Shown here in pieces: positions 33,498 to 43,168 of a stretch of 52,575 bases of DNA. A program made the translations under genes and the position numbers. This stretch comes from Catenulispora sp. EB89 (lineage in GTDB: Bacteria; Actinomycetota; Actinomycetes; Streptomycetales; Catenulisporaceae). The stretch spans positions 1 through 52,575 of the forward strand of contig NZ_JBGCCU010000047.1 of assembly GCF_041261445.1 (NCBI RefSeq). Direction: 5' to 3'. The stretch's first letter is position 1; each line of letters starts with the position of its first letter. A model generated the notes under the pieces. The model was not told where the DNA came from, ran no database searches, and saw only the letters and a program-made list of their open reading frames with translations.

Positions 33498-35771
33498 ATG
33501 CGCCATCGATCACACCTGCCCAGAATCATGGCCGCCGGAGTGGCAGCCGCAGGCCTCGTCGTCGGCTTGCTGGCCAACCCTGCTTCCGCGGCCGAGCAAC
33601 CCTCGGCTCCGGCCCCGGTCGCAAAGCACGTCGTCAAGCAGGTCCCGCCTCCGACCGGCGCGGACACCGCCACCGCGTCGGAGCAACTCGCGGATCGCTC
33701 CACCCCCGTGCCGGCAACGCTCCGCGGAGCTCCTGTGAAGCTCCCGGCGAGCAAAGCGTCGCACCCGGCAGCCAAGGCCACCTCGTCCACGAAGGCGGCG
33801 GTGACCTCATGCACCACTGCCGACTTCGCCAGTCGACGCGGCGCTGCGCTGGTCTCCTACATCGAGTCCGTGGACTGGGTCGCCTGCATCAATCCGCTGT
33901 TCTCCCTGAGCGGTTCGGATGCGAACGCGGTGTTCAACGAGACCAACATGGTCACAGTCTCGAACGGTGTGGCCAGCTCGGCCTCGTCCTACACCGGCGA
34001 CGACTCCACCGGTCTGTATGAGTTGCTGTACTTCATGCGGGCTGGCTACTACGTCCAGTCGCAGCCGAACTCCGGCGTTCCCGCCTACGACTCCACTCTC
34101 GCCAACGCCATCAAGTCCGGGCTCACGACGCTGTTCAACAGCCGGCACTTCAGCGACGTCAGCGCCGGCAACGGCCAGGTGCTGGGCGAGGCGGTCATCA
34201 CCACCGACAGCTCGGGACTCCAGGGCGACTTCCTGAACGTCTACAGCCGCATCCTCAACAGCTACACCAGCGCGTGGGACGCCTACCCCGCCATGGACGA
34301 CGAGCTGAACAACGTCTACACGCCGCTGTGGAACGGCAACTGGAACCCGGCGTTCGTCACGGCGGTCACGAGCAACCCCGGTGTCGCGGACGCCCTGTCC
34401 AACTTCGCGCTGAACCACCGGTCCCTGCTGGGCGGGGCCAACGACGTGTTGGACTCCAACGCCGGCAACGACCTGGCCCGCATGGTCGGGATCACGGCGC
34501 TGCAGAACAAGATACGGCCGCTGGCCAAGGGGCTGCTCAACGCCTCGTCGATCACCGGACCGACGGCCAGCCTCTGGGTCCACGTCGCGTACCAGACCAG
34601 CCAGTACGACGCAGCGTCGCAGTGCTCGTACTACGGCACCTGCAACCTGACCGCTCAGCTCACCGCCGCTTCCCTGCCCATCTCCTACCCGTGCAGCAAC
34701 TTCACCATCATGGCGGAGTCGCTGACAGCTCAGCAGCAGAGCGACGTCTGTACCAGCCTGGCCAATGAGGTGCCTTACATCAAGAACCTCGACAAGGCCA
34801 CCGCACCGATCCCCGGCCAGTACTTCCAGGTCAAGATGGTCATCTACGGCAGCAGGGCGGACTACGTCACCTACTCGTGGGCGATCTTCGGCAACGACAC
34901 CGACAACGGCGGCGAGACGCTGACCGGCGAGCCGACCGACCCCAACAACGTCGCCTACTCCATTCTGTACCAGGAGTCGTCCGCCAACGGCTTCACGGCC
35001 AACGCCTGGAACCTCAACCACGAGTTCACCCACGTCCAGCAGTCCATCTACGACATGAAGGGCGACTTCGGCAGCCAGGTCACGGTGCCGGATGTCTGGT
35101 GGATCGAGGGCCAGGCCGAATACGTCTCGTACAGCTACCGCGGTGTCACCGACACCGAGGCGGTCGCCGAGGCCGCCAAGCACACCTACACCCTCAGCCA
35201 GCTGTTCCAGAACACGTACGCGATCGACGACACCACCCGCACCTACCCGTGGGGCTACCTCGCCGTCCGCTACATGTTCGAGAAGCACCCCGACGTCATC
35301 AACACGATGCTCAGCCACTTCCGCACCGGTGACTACACCGGCGGCTACGCGGTCTACAACAGCATCGGCACCGCCTACGACGCCGACTTCGACTCCTGGC
35401 TCGACATCATCGCCAACGGCGGCAGCGGCGGCGGCACCCTGCCGGCCTGCTCGGACTCCAACCCGCAGGCCATGGGCCAGAACTGTTCCCGCTCCAACCA
35501 GTCGGCGACCGCGGGCAACACCGACTACCTGTGGGTCTACCTGCCCGCCGGCACCACCACGCTGACCGCCACCACCAGCGGCGGCACCGGCAACGCAGCC
35601 CTCTACTACGACCCGGACACCTGGGCCGACCCCAACACCTACACCGCCAGCTCGACCAACTCCGGCACCGCCCAACACCTCACCGTTACCAACACCACGG
35701 CCGGCTATCGCTACCTCAGCCTGTACGCCGTGACCGATTTCAGCGGAGTCACCGTATCCACCCAGTACTGA
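33498..35771 (+). CDS. secreted M9-family collagenase-like metalloprotease
   Basis: A 757-residue secreted protein: signal peptide (AAGVAAAGLVVGLLANPASA), propeptide-like Ala/Pro-rich segment, an M9N-like helical activator region, then the gluzincin catalytic site HEFTH (508-512) and the third zinc ligand Glu in WWIEGQAEY (Glu537). The C-terminus is a PPC-like domain (about 650-757) typical of secreted bacterial peptidases. It should degrade collagen-like or other extracellular protein. The ATG at 33498 follows AAGGGAG. A very strong hairpin ends the unit. Confidence 0.92.
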   Translation: MRHRSHLPRIMAAGVAAAGLVVGLLANPASAAEQPSAPAPVAKHVVKQVPPPTGADTATASEQLADRSTPVPATLRGAPVKLPASKASHPAAKATSSTKAAVTSCTTADFASRRGAALVSYIESVDWVACINPLFSLSGSDANAVFNETNMVTVSNGVASSASSYTGDDSTGLYELLYFMRAGYYVQSQPNSGVPAYDSTLANAIKSGLTTLFNSRHFSDVSAGNGQVLGEAVITTDSSGLQGDFLNVYSRILNSYTSAWDAYPAMDDELNNVYTPLWNGNWNPAFVTAVTSNPGVADALSNFALNHRSLLGGANDVLDSNAGNDLARMVGITALQNKIRPLAKGLLNASSITGPTASLWVHVAYQTSQYDAASQCSYYGTCNLTAQLTAASLPISYPCSNFTIMAESLTAQQQSDVCTSLANEVPYIKNLDKATAPIPGQYFQVKMVIYGSRADYVTYSWAIFGNDTDNGGETLTGEPTDPNNVAYSILYQESSANGFTANAWNLNHEFTHVQQSIYDMKGDFGSQVTVPDVWWIEGQAEYVSYSYRGVTDTEAVAEAAKHTYTLSQLFQNTYAIDDTTRTYPWGYLAVRYMFEKHPDVINTMLSHFRTGDYTGGYAVYNSIGTAYDADFDSWLDIIANGGSGGGTLPACSDSNPQAMGQNCSRSNQSATAGNTDYLWVYLPAGTTTLTATTSGGTGNAALYYDPDTWADPNTYTASSTNSGTAQHLTVTNTTAGYRYLSLYAVTDFSGVTVSTQY

Positions 35772-35782
35772 CACCGCTGTCG

Positions 35783-35823
35783 GCCCGTGGGCGGGGCGGC
35801 CACAAGCCGCCCCGCCCACGGGC
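35783..35823 (+). terminator. very strong hairpin terminator after the protease gene
   Basis: GCCCGTGGGCGGGGCGGC (35783-35800) and GCCGCCCCGCCCACGGGC (35806-35823) are perfect 18-bp complements around a CACAA loop. It is the best hairpin in the window. Confidence 0.85.
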
Positions 35824-35860
35824 GCCCATCTGCACTGGTATTCGGAGGTGATCCTTTTCA

Positions 35861-37132
35861 ATGAATCCACGTCTGGCCATCACCGATCACGTGTTCATCG
35901 TTCCCCTCGACCACGACGAGCCCAAGGGCGCGACCATCGAGGTGTTCGCCCGCGAGGTCGTTGATCCGGTCCTTGCCACCAAACGGGAGAGCCTGCCCTG
36001 GCTTGTCTTCCTCCAGGGTGGTCCGGGCGGCAAGTCGCCACGTCCCAGTGGCCATTTCCCGGGTTGGCTTGAGCGGGCCCTGTGTACTCATCGGGTGTTG
36101 CTGCTCGACCAGCGTGGCACCGGGCGCTCCACCCCGGTGACGCCCACTGCCGCCGGCCGCTTCGATTCCGCCAAAGACCTGGCCCGGTACCTGTCGTTCC
36201 ACCGGGCAGACGCCATCGTGCGCGACGCCGAGGTGATCCGTCGCCGGCTGTGCGGCGACGAGCCGTGGGAGACGCTCGGCCAGAGCTACGGCGGATTCAT
36301 CACCCTGACGTATCTGTCGCTCGCCCCGGAAGGGCTGCGAGCCTGCCATGTCACCGGTGGCATTCCGGGCCTGGAAGCCACGGCCGATGACGTGTACCGC
36401 AACACCTATCCGCGGGTGGAGGCCAAGAACCGCGGATACTACGCGCGTTATCCGTCAGACGCGGCTCAGATCCGCAGAGTCGCCGACCTGGCTGCTACCG
36501 GACGCGTGGTCCTACCGGACGGCAGCAAGCTGACTCCTCGCCGGCTGCGCAGCCTGGGCCTGGCGTTCGGGATGAGCGACGGATTCGAGCGGGTGCATTG
36601 GCTTTTCGACGAGGCCTTCGACGCCACGGGTGAGCTGACAGACACCTTCCTGCTCCACGTCATGCAGCAGACCGGGTTCGTCGACAACCCCTTGTTCACC
36701 ATCATGCAGGAGCCCTGCTTCGCCCAAGGATCGCGGCCGACTGACTGGGCCGCGGAGCGGATCATGGCCGAGCATCCGAGGTTCGACGAAGCGGCGGAAC
36801 CGCTGTTGTTCACCGGCGAGATGATCTACCCCTGGATGTTCCAGGAGGTCAAGGCCCTGCAACCGTTCGCCGCGGCCGCTGAGATCCTGGCCGGCTGGAC
36901 TGAGTGGCCGGCGCTGTACGACCCGGCGCGGCTGGCGGCCAACCAGGTCCCGCTTGCGGCAGTCGTCTACCACGACGACATGTACATCCCCACGGAGCTG
37001 TCACTGCGCACGCTCAACCAGGTGGGCACCGCCCGAGCCTGGGTGACCAACGAATGGGAGCACGACGGTGTGAACGCATCGGGGGACGTCGTGCTGTCCA
37101 GGTTGATGGACATGAACGCCGGGCGTTGCTGA
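35861..37132 (+). CDS. proline-iminopeptidase-like alpha/beta hydrolase (S33)
   Basis: A 423-residue alpha/beta hydrolase of the prolyl aminopeptidase type: LVFLQGGPGGKSPRP (HGGPG-like oxyanion site), LLLDQRGTGRS, and the nucleophile elbow LGQSYGGF. The late EHDGV segment supplies the His. No signal peptide, so it is a cytoplasmic peptidase removing N-terminal Pro or similar residues from imported peptides. It starts at ATG 35861 behind GGAGG. It fits the peptide-use theme of its neighbours. Confidence 0.9.
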   Translation: MNPRLAITDHVFIVPLDHDEPKGATIEVFAREVVDPVLATKRESLPWLVFLQGGPGGKSPRPSGHFPGWLERALCTHRVLLLDQRGTGRSTPVTPTAAGRFDSAKDLARYLSFHRADAIVRDAEVIRRRLCGDEPWETLGQSYGGFITLTYLSLAPEGLRACHVTGGIPGLEATADDVYRNTYPRVEAKNRGYYARYPSDAAQIRRVADLAATGRVVLPDGSKLTPRRLRSLGLAFGMSDGFERVHWLFDEAFDATGELTDTFLLHVMQQTGFVDNPLFTIMQEPCFAQGSRPTDWAAERIMAEHPRFDEAAEPLLFTGEMIYPWMFQEVKALQPFAAAAEILAGWTEWPALYDPARLAANQVPLAAVVYHDDMYIPTELSLRTLNQVGTARAWVTNEWEHDGVNASGDVVLSRLMDMNAGRC

Positions 37133-37218
37133 GCCACATCGAGAAGCCCTCGCGAACCGCAGCATCCGCGGCACCACGGCGCCACGGCGCCGCCTCCTCA
37201 CCAATTGAAGGAACCGAC

Positions 37219-38883
37219 ATGAAGAAGACCGCGGTCATCGCGACCGCCGCGGCTGTAGCGGCCGTCGCGGCCGTATGCGCCGTTCCCGCGTCTGCGGCAC
37301 CGGCCGACCCGGGCTCCACGCTCCAGGCCGAAGCGGCCCAGGACAGCGGCCAGGGCACGCTGAACTGGGCATCGTGCAACGACCCGACGACGCCCGCTCT
37401 GCAATGCGCCATGCTGGAGGTCCCGCTGGACTACAGCCGGCCGCACGGCCAGAAGATCAAGATCAAGGTGGACCGGCTGCCGGCCACGGCGCCCAAGGCC
37501 AAGCAGCAGGGGCCGATCCTGCTGAACCCCGGCGGCCCCGGCGACAGCGGGCTGTGGATGCCCGCCTACATCACCGGGCAGATGCCGGCCGATGTGGCGT
37601 CCGAGTACGACTGGATCGGATTCGATCCGCGCGGCACCAACGCCAGCGATCCCCACGTGGTCTGCGATCCGCACTACTTCGACGGTGAACGCCCGGACTA
37701 TCAGGTGTCGCAGGGGACCTCGCAGGCATGGCTGGAGAAGGACGCGAAGTACGCCGCCGACTGCGCGGCGAACTGGAGTTGGCTGCTACCGCACATGACC
37801 ACCGTCGACAACGCGCGCGACATGGACAGCATCCGACGAGCGCTGGGCACGTCGAAGATCTCGTTCTACGGCGGATCGTGGGGCACCTCGCTCGGCTCCA
37901 CCTACGGCCAGCTCTACCCCTCGCGGGTTCGCCGCATGGTCTTGGACAGCATCGTCGGCCCCACGATCACCTGGTACGACCACAACATCCTGCAGGACAA
38001 GGAGCACCAGCGCCGCTTCGAGGCCTTCGCTGAATGGACTGCCAAGGCCGACAGCGTCTATCACCTGGGGACCACAGCCGACGCCGTCATCAAGAACTAC
38101 TACGCGGTCGAGCAGGCGCTGCGGTCCAACCCGGTCGACGCCGCCCCGGCGCCCGGCAAAATCGGCCCCGCGGAGTTCGAGGACACCTTCTACGGCGGCG
38201 GCTACAACTTCCTGCGCTGGCCCCGCATGGCGACCGTGCTGTCGGCGTACCTGGTCAACCACGACACCCGGCCGCTGAACATCGCCTACAACCGCTACGC
38301 GGCACCGGGCGCGGACGACGGCTCCTTCCCGAGCTACAACGCAGTGCAATGCACCGAGAACGCCTGGCCCCGGGACTGGCAGGTCTGGCAGAAGGACCAG
38401 GCGGCGGTCAACGCCGTCGCGCCCTTCTACACCTACAACAACATGTGGTACAACGCCGCCTGCATGTTCTGGCCCTACCAGGGCAACCCGGCCGGTCGGC
38501 TGCCCATCACCGGCAAGGGGCTGCCGCCTGTGCTCCTGTTCCAGGCCACCGAGGATCCGGCGACACCGTATGAGGGTGCTGTCGCGATGCACCAGGCGCT
38601 CCCGAGCTCGAAGCTGGTGGTCCAGACCGGCGGCAGCTTCCACGAGATCCTCTTCCACGGCGACACCTGCCTGGACGACACGTTCATCGCGTACCTGCGT
38701 GACGGCACACTGCCGAACGGCAAGGGCTTCATCGCCAAGACCTGCGCTCCCGAGCCCGACCCGGTGCCGACGTACATCGATCCGACACCAGCGGCTACGA
38801 AGAGCCCGCAGGCAAAGGGGAGCACGTCGACCACCGCACGGACCCCGGCCAACGATCCGGAAGCGGTCGTGGGTCGGCTTTGA
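37219..38883 (+). CDS. secreted tripeptidyl-aminopeptidase-like S33 hydrolase
   Basis: A 554-residue secreted alpha/beta hydrolase: signal peptide MKKTAVIATAAAVAAVAAVCAV, the N-terminal VPLDYSRP motif, the oxyanion motif LLNPGGPGDSG, the nucleophile Ser220 in FYGGSWGTSLG, and a C-terminal TAP-like domain with catalytic Asp/His (ATEDPATPYE; GSFHEI). It resembles Streptomyces tripeptidyl aminopeptidases, which trim tripeptides from extracellular protein fragments. The ATG at 37219 follows GAAGGA. It probably works after the collagenase-like protease and feeds the ABC importer. Confidence 0.92.
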   Translation: MKKTAVIATAAAVAAVAAVCAVPASAAPADPGSTLQAEAAQDSGQGTLNWASCNDPTTPALQCAMLEVPLDYSRPHGQKIKIKVDRLPATAPKAKQQGPILLNPGGPGDSGLWMPAYITGQMPADVASEYDWIGFDPRGTNASDPHVVCDPHYFDGERPDYQVSQGTSQAWLEKDAKYAADCAANWSWLLPHMTTVDNARDMDSIRRALGTSKISFYGGSWGTSLGSTYGQLYPSRVRRMVLDSIVGPTITWYDHNILQDKEHQRRFEAFAEWTAKADSVYHLGTTADAVIKNYYAVEQALRSNPVDAAPAPGKIGPAEFEDTFYGGGYNFLRWPRMATVLSAYLVNHDTRPLNIAYNRYAAPGADDGSFPSYNAVQCTENAWPRDWQVWQKDQAAVNAVAPFYTYNNMWYNAACMFWPYQGNPAGRLPITGKGLPPVLLFQATEDPATPYEGAVAMHQALPSSKLVVQTGGSFHEILFHGDTCLDDTFIAYLRDGTLPNGKGFIAKTCAPEPDPVPTYIDPTPAATKSPQAKGSTSTTARTPANDPEAVVGRL

Positions 38884-38906
38884 GATACCGGTTGTGAGAT
38901 GCATGC

Positions 38907-38937
38907 TGCTCAGCCGGTCGAGGGGGCCGGCTGAGCA
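38907..38937 (+). terminator. hairpin terminator after the aminopeptidase gene
   Basis: TGCTCAGCCGG and CCGGCTGAGCA form a perfect 11-bp stem with a 9-base loop, 23 bases after the stop codon. Confidence 0.75.
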
Positions 38938-38999
38938 CAGGCCCACCTATAGCAACTCTCCCGCCACGCAATAACACGATCGAGCGGAGGGGAGTGTGT

Positions 39000-39962
39000 A
39001 TGGAACGTTTGGAGATCCGCCACCTGCGTGCGCTCTGCGCCATCGCCGATACCGGAAGCCTGCGCCGGGCTGCCGCGCTGCAGGGGTATTCGCAGCCGGC
39101 GCTCACTACACAACTGCAGCGTATCGAGCACTACTTCGGCGAGTCGCTGTTCGACCGGAGCAGTTCCGGCGTGGAGCCGACCCCCTTCGGCGCTGAAGTC
39201 GTGGCGCAGGCTCGGGACGTCGTCGCTCGGGTGGACGCCATGGGGCCGCGGAGCGCACGTCGGGCGTCGGAGGCGGGCCGGATTCTGACACTCGCGGTGA
39301 CGAACACTCCGATGCTGCCGGGTCTGCTGCTCCGCTTTCGCAGCGCAGTGCCGGATCACGCGGTCACCGTGACAAGTGTCTACTCTTCCGCGGAGATCGT
39401 GGGTCTGCTGGAGGAGGGAGATGTGGACGTGGCGATCGGGGTGGACTATCCCGGCCAGGAACTGCGGCACTCCTCCCTCGTGGCGCACCGGGGGATCGTC
39501 ACCGAGCCGAGTTTCGTCGCGATGCCGGCCGGCCATCCGATGGCCCATCGGATGGAGGTCGGCCTCAAGGATCTGGCCGGTGACGCCTGGTTCGTGACCC
39601 CGGATGACGGCGCCGGCTGGCCGGGGGTGTTCTACACCGCCTGCCAGGTCGCGGGGTTCCAACCGGTCACCGTCCACGAATTCTTCGGAGATCGGAGCCA
39701 GCTGCACACCATGATCGCTGAGGGCGTCGCCGTGGCCCTGGTGCAGGCGACCTTCACGGCATCCGAAGGGGTGGTGGTGAAGCCGCTGACGGGAACGCCA
39801 CTGTGGTGCCGCTATTTGCTGGCGTGGCGGATCGACTCGGTATCCGAGGAACTGATCGACTCGATGTACCGTTCGGCGGCCGCGGCTTATCGGGACCTCA
39901 CGGTCCATGCGCCGCACCTGCGGGACTGGGCGGTGCGGACATATAACATGCCAGAGAAATAG
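39000..39962 (+). CDS. LysR-family transcriptional regulator, paralogue 2
   Basis: About 320 residues: helix-turn-helix RLEIRHLRALCAIADTGSLRRAAALQGYSQPALTTQLQRIE, then an effector domain with VTPDDGAGWPGVFYTACQVAGFQPVTVHEFFGD. It is closely similar to the regulator at 32202 along its length. The ATG at 39000 is preceded by GGAGGGGA; a GTG two codons earlier is possible. It lies just upstream of the peptide importer and is its likely regulator. Confidence 0.9.
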   Translation: MERLEIRHLRALCAIADTGSLRRAAALQGYSQPALTTQLQRIEHYFGESLFDRSSSGVEPTPFGAEVVAQARDVVARVDAMGPRSARRASEAGRILTLAVTNTPMLPGLLLRFRSAVPDHAVTVTSVYSSAEIVGLLEEGDVDVAIGVDYPGQELRHSSLVAHRGIVTEPSFVAMPAGHPMAHRMEVGLKDLAGDAWFVTPDDGAGWPGVFYTACQVAGFQPVTVHEFFGDRSQLHTMIAEGVAVALVQATFTASEGVVVKPLTGTPLWCRYLLAWRIDSVSEELIDSMYRSAAAAYRDLTVHAPHLRDWAVRTYNMPEK

Positions 39963-40248
39963 GTTCTGGCATTCGAGTTCTGTTTCGTCTTGCGTGCTTG
40001 TCGATGTCAACGCGCCCCTTGACATGCCTCCGGCGTTGCGGGGAGCAGTCTTTGCTGTGCTTTTCGACCTGGCGTTTTCCGTCGATGTTATCGCCGGACT
40101 GCTATTTCTCTATCGTCCTGGATATTGTCAGCGGCGTCGGTCGGATGAGAGCTTTCATTCGCGCCGCCGACGGTGGCGACGAATTCCGGGGTCCGCTCAT
40201 GGCGGAGTCAGTCCCCGGCTGCCGTGCGATCTGCTGCGGAGCTTCTGA

Positions 40249-41283
40249 ATGACCAGCCCAAGAATGGATGGCCCTGAGATAGATGCCGTCGCCTCGACCC
40301 GTCCCGATGGTTTCGATCACCCGGTACGGCGTCCCGTCGCCGCCACGGCTGTGCCGCGGACACCCGCGGCGTTGGCCTGGCGCCGGTTCCGCTCCGATCG
40401 GACCGGGATGGCGGCCGGGATAGTGGTCGGCCTGTTCTTCGTCGTCGCGCTGTGCGCTCCGCTGATCAGCGCCGTTTATGGCAAGGATCCTTATACGACC
40501 TACGGGCAGGACGAGTCCGGACTCCTTGACGACTACGGCTACCCGATCGGTGCGATGGGTGGTGTCAGCGGCCGGTTCTGGTTGGGTCTGGAGCCGGGGC
40601 TGGGGCGCGACGTCTTCACGCAGTTGCTGTACGGGATCAGGACCTCCCTGCTGATCGCGATGGCGGTCGTCCTGATCATCACGGTGCTGGGAACCGCGGT
40701 CGGGCTGGTCTCCGGATACGCCGGCGGGTGGCTGGACTTCGGCATCAGCCGAGTCGTGGACGTCGCCCTGTCGTTCCCGTCGACGCTGTTCATCATCGCG
40801 TTCGTGCCGGTGGTCCAGTCGCTGTTCGTGTCGGCCGATCAGCAGACCCCGACCTGGATGCGGGTCATGACGCTGGTGGTGGTGCTGTCGGCCTTCGGCT
40901 GGGCGCCCGTGGCCCGGCTGCTGCGCGGTCAGGTGATCTCCTTGCGGACCCGGGAGTTCGTCGAGGCGGCGCGCATCGGCGGTGCCTCGCCGTTCCGCAT
41001 CGTCGTCAAGGAGCTGCTTCCCAACTTGTGGACGCCGATCCTGGTGACGGCTTCGTTGTCGGTGCCCGCGTACGTCACGGCCGAGGCCGCTCTGTCCTAC
41101 CTCGGCGCGGGAATCGTCGAGCCCACCCCGGACTGGGGACGCATGATCCACCGCGGGGCCGAGGTGTACCTGTCGGACATCACCTACATGCTCGTCCCGG
41201 GCGTGGCGATCCTGATCTTCGTGGTCGCCTTCAACCTGCTCGGGGACTCAGTGCGCGACGCTCTCGCACCCTCCGGCCGCTGA
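40249..41283 (+). CDS. peptide ABC transporter permease (DppC/OppC-like)
   Basis: The 344-residue integral membrane protein has the OppC N-terminal region (ALAWRRFRSDRTGMAAGIVVGLFFVVALCAPLI), about six transmembrane helices, and the EAA coupling loop (LRTREFVEAARIGGASPFRIVVKELLPNL), which contacts the ATPases. It starts at ATG 40249, about 290 bases after the LysR stop; that gap holds no gene. First gene of a five-gene importer; this permease-first order, with the binding protein second, is less usual. Confidence 0.92.
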   Translation: MTSPRMDGPEIDAVASTRPDGFDHPVRRPVAATAVPRTPAALAWRRFRSDRTGMAAGIVVGLFFVVALCAPLISAVYGKDPYTTYGQDESGLLDDYGYPIGAMGGVSGRFWLGLEPGLGRDVFTQLLYGIRTSLLIAMAVVLIITVLGTAVGLVSGYAGGWLDFGISRVVDVALSFPSTLFIIAFVPVVQSLFVSADQQTPTWMRVMTLVVVLSAFGWAPVARLLRGQVISLRTREFVEAARIGGASPFRIVVKELLPNLWTPILVTASLSVPAYVTAEAALSYLGAGIVEPTPDWGRMIHRGAEVYLSDITYMLVPGVAILIFVVAFNLLGDSVRDALAPSGR

Positions 41284-41339
41284 CGTCCGGCGCCGGACGC
41301 GAGTGCCGTCTCACCCATCGAACCTCGGAGGGAACTCCC

Positions 41340-43100
41340 ATGGCCATATCCAAAACCAAACGTCGGTCGCGGTCGGCGCTCGCGCTCCTGGTGCTCGGCA
41401 CCTTGACGATCAGCACCGCGTGCTCCACGGCCGGCAAGAAGACCGACGCCTCGAATCCGGCCGCGAAGGCAGCGGCCAAGCAGACCGTCGCGATCGGTAC
41501 GGCGGCCGACTCGAAGGGACCGGACCCGGCCGTTCCAGGGGCCAAGTCCGGAGGCGCCGTCACGGTGCTGCAACACTCCGACTTCAGCCACCTGGACCCC
41601 GCCCGGGTCTGGTCCTCCACCAATCAGACCGCCGACCTGCTCCTGACCCGGCAGCTGACCAGCTATCAGCAGGTCGGGGACACGACGAAGCTGGTCGGTG
41701 ACCTGGCCACCGACACCGGATCCAGCCCCGACGGCAAGACGTGGACCTACCACTTGAAGGACGGCCTCAAGTACGAGGACGGCAGCCCGATCACCGCCCA
41801 GGACGTCAAATACGGCATCGAGCGCACCTTCCAGAAGGAACTGTCCGGCGGTCCGCAGTATCTGCAGATGTGGCTGACCGGCAAAGACGACTACTCCGGC
41901 GTCTACTCCGGCCCATGGAACGGTCAAGACCTGCCGGCGATCCAGACGCCCGACGCCAAGACCATCGTCTTCCACTTGGCTTCGATGCACGCCGACTTCC
42001 CGTTCGCGCTGGCCATGCAGTCCTACAGCCCGGTCCCGAAGGCCAAGGACACCAAAACAGCGTTCGACCAGCACCCGTTCTCTTCCGGCCCCTACAAGAT
42101 CGACAGCCACGACATCGACAAGGGCATGGTGCTCTCGCGCAACCCCTACTGGGACCCGAACACCGACCCCGTCCGTCACGCCTATCCGGACCAGTGGCGA
42201 TTCGAGTTCGGAGCGCAGGAAGTCGACATCAACCAACGGCTCATGGCGGCCAACGGACCGGACCGGACCGCCATGACCTTCAAGGTCTCGATCGGGGCGG
42301 ACCTCGCCGGACAGGTGAACTCCGACCCGAACCTCAAAGCGCGCCTGGTCAACCAGGTCACACCGTTCTCGGAGTTCTTCAACATCAACACCAGGCGGAT
42401 CACCGATGTGAAGGTCCGCCAAGCGCTGCTGGACGCTTTTCCCCGCCAGCAGGTTCGGCAACTGTTCGGCGGGCCGGTCTACGGGGATTTCACCACCACG
42501 ATCCTGTCCCCGGTGACGAACGGCTATCAGGACTACGACCTCTACGGCGTCGCCACGACAGGCGACCCGGACAAGGCCAAGGCCCTGCTGGCCCAGACCT
42601 CGAACCCGCACCCGACGATCGTGTTCGCCTACTCGGACGACCCCACCTGGCAGCAGGCCGCGGTCGCGGTATCCCAAGCGCTGGACAAAGCCGGCTTCGA
42701 CGTCGTCACCAAGCCGATCAGCTCGAAGAACTACTACGACGAGACCCAGAAGGTGGACAACCAGTTCGACCTGTACTGGGGCGGCTGGGGACCGGACTGG
42801 CCCAGCGCCTCCTCCGTCATCCCACCGCTGTTCGACGGCCGTCAGATCAGCGACGGCGGCGGCAACAACTCGCTGTTCAACGATTCCGGAGTGAACGCCG
42901 AGATCGATCGGATCCAAGGGCTGACGGACCTGAGTCAGCAGGACGCGGCCTGGGGCGCGCTGGACAAGAAGATCATGCAGTCCGCCCCGGTGATCCCCTG
43001 GGTCGACCTTCGCCAGGTCTCGCTGTACGGCCCGGGACTCGGGGGAGTGCACACCGGATTCATCGGTACCTGCTACCCGCTCGACGTCTACGTGAAGTAG
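41340..43100 (+). CDS. peptide ABC transporter substrate-binding lipoprotein (DppA/OppA-like)
   Basis: A 586-residue family 5 extracellular solute-binding protein. The signal peptide ends in a lipobox (TISTACS, cysteine about residue 28), so it is membrane anchored. Family segments include GGAVTVLQHSDFSHLDPARVW, TWTYHLKDGLKYEDGSPITAQDVKYGIERTF, FSSGPYKI and DLYWGGWGPDWP. It captures oligopeptides or related substrates outside the cell. The ATG at 41340 follows TCGGAGGGA. Confidence 0.93.
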   Translation: MAISKTKRRSRSALALLVLGTLTISTACSTAGKKTDASNPAAKAAAKQTVAIGTAADSKGPDPAVPGAKSGGAVTVLQHSDFSHLDPARVWSSTNQTADLLLTRQLTSYQQVGDTTKLVGDLATDTGSSPDGKTWTYHLKDGLKYEDGSPITAQDVKYGIERTFQKELSGGPQYLQMWLTGKDDYSGVYSGPWNGQDLPAIQTPDAKTIVFHLASMHADFPFALAMQSYSPVPKAKDTKTAFDQHPFSSGPYKIDSHDIDKGMVLSRNPYWDPNTDPVRHAYPDQWRFEFGAQEVDINQRLMAANGPDRTAMTFKVSIGADLAGQVNSDPNLKARLVNQVTPFSEFFNINTRRITDVKVRQALLDAFPRQQVRQLFGGPVYGDFTTTILSPVTNGYQDYDLYGVATTGDPDKAKALLAQTSNPHPTIVFAYSDDPTWQQAAVAVSQALDKAGFDVVTKPISSKNYYDETQKVDNQFDLYWGGWGPDWPSASSVIPPLFDGRQISDGGGNNSLFNDSGVNAEIDRIQGLTDLSQQDAAWGALDKKIMQSAPVIPWVDLRQVSLYGPGLGGVHTGFIGTCYPLDVYVK

Positions 43101-43109
43101 CCGCCGCGC

Positions 43110-43141
43110 GGCGCGGCCGGCCACCTGAGCCCGGCCGCGCC
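43110..43141 (+). terminator. hairpin between the binding protein and second permease genes
   Basis: GGCGCGGCCGG and CCGGCCGCGCC form a perfect 11-bp stem with a 10-base loop, 10 bases after the binding-protein stop. In importer operons such a hairpin usually acts as a partial terminator or 3' stabiliser that keeps the binding protein in excess. Confidence 0.7.
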
Positions 43142-43168
43142 GCCCGAATCATCGACCTGGAGCAAGCC

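Noticed and set aside
33807-35870. 687-codon open frame on the minus strand opposite the collagenase-like gene
   Set aside because: Valine/glycine/arginine-rich shadow of a high-GC gene; no Shine-Dalgarno or domain, and the plus strand has a clear signal peptide and HEFTH site.
41184-43124. 646-codon minus-strand frame opposite the peptide-binding protein
   Set aside because: Antisense shadow typical of GC-biased codons; no recognisable motif.
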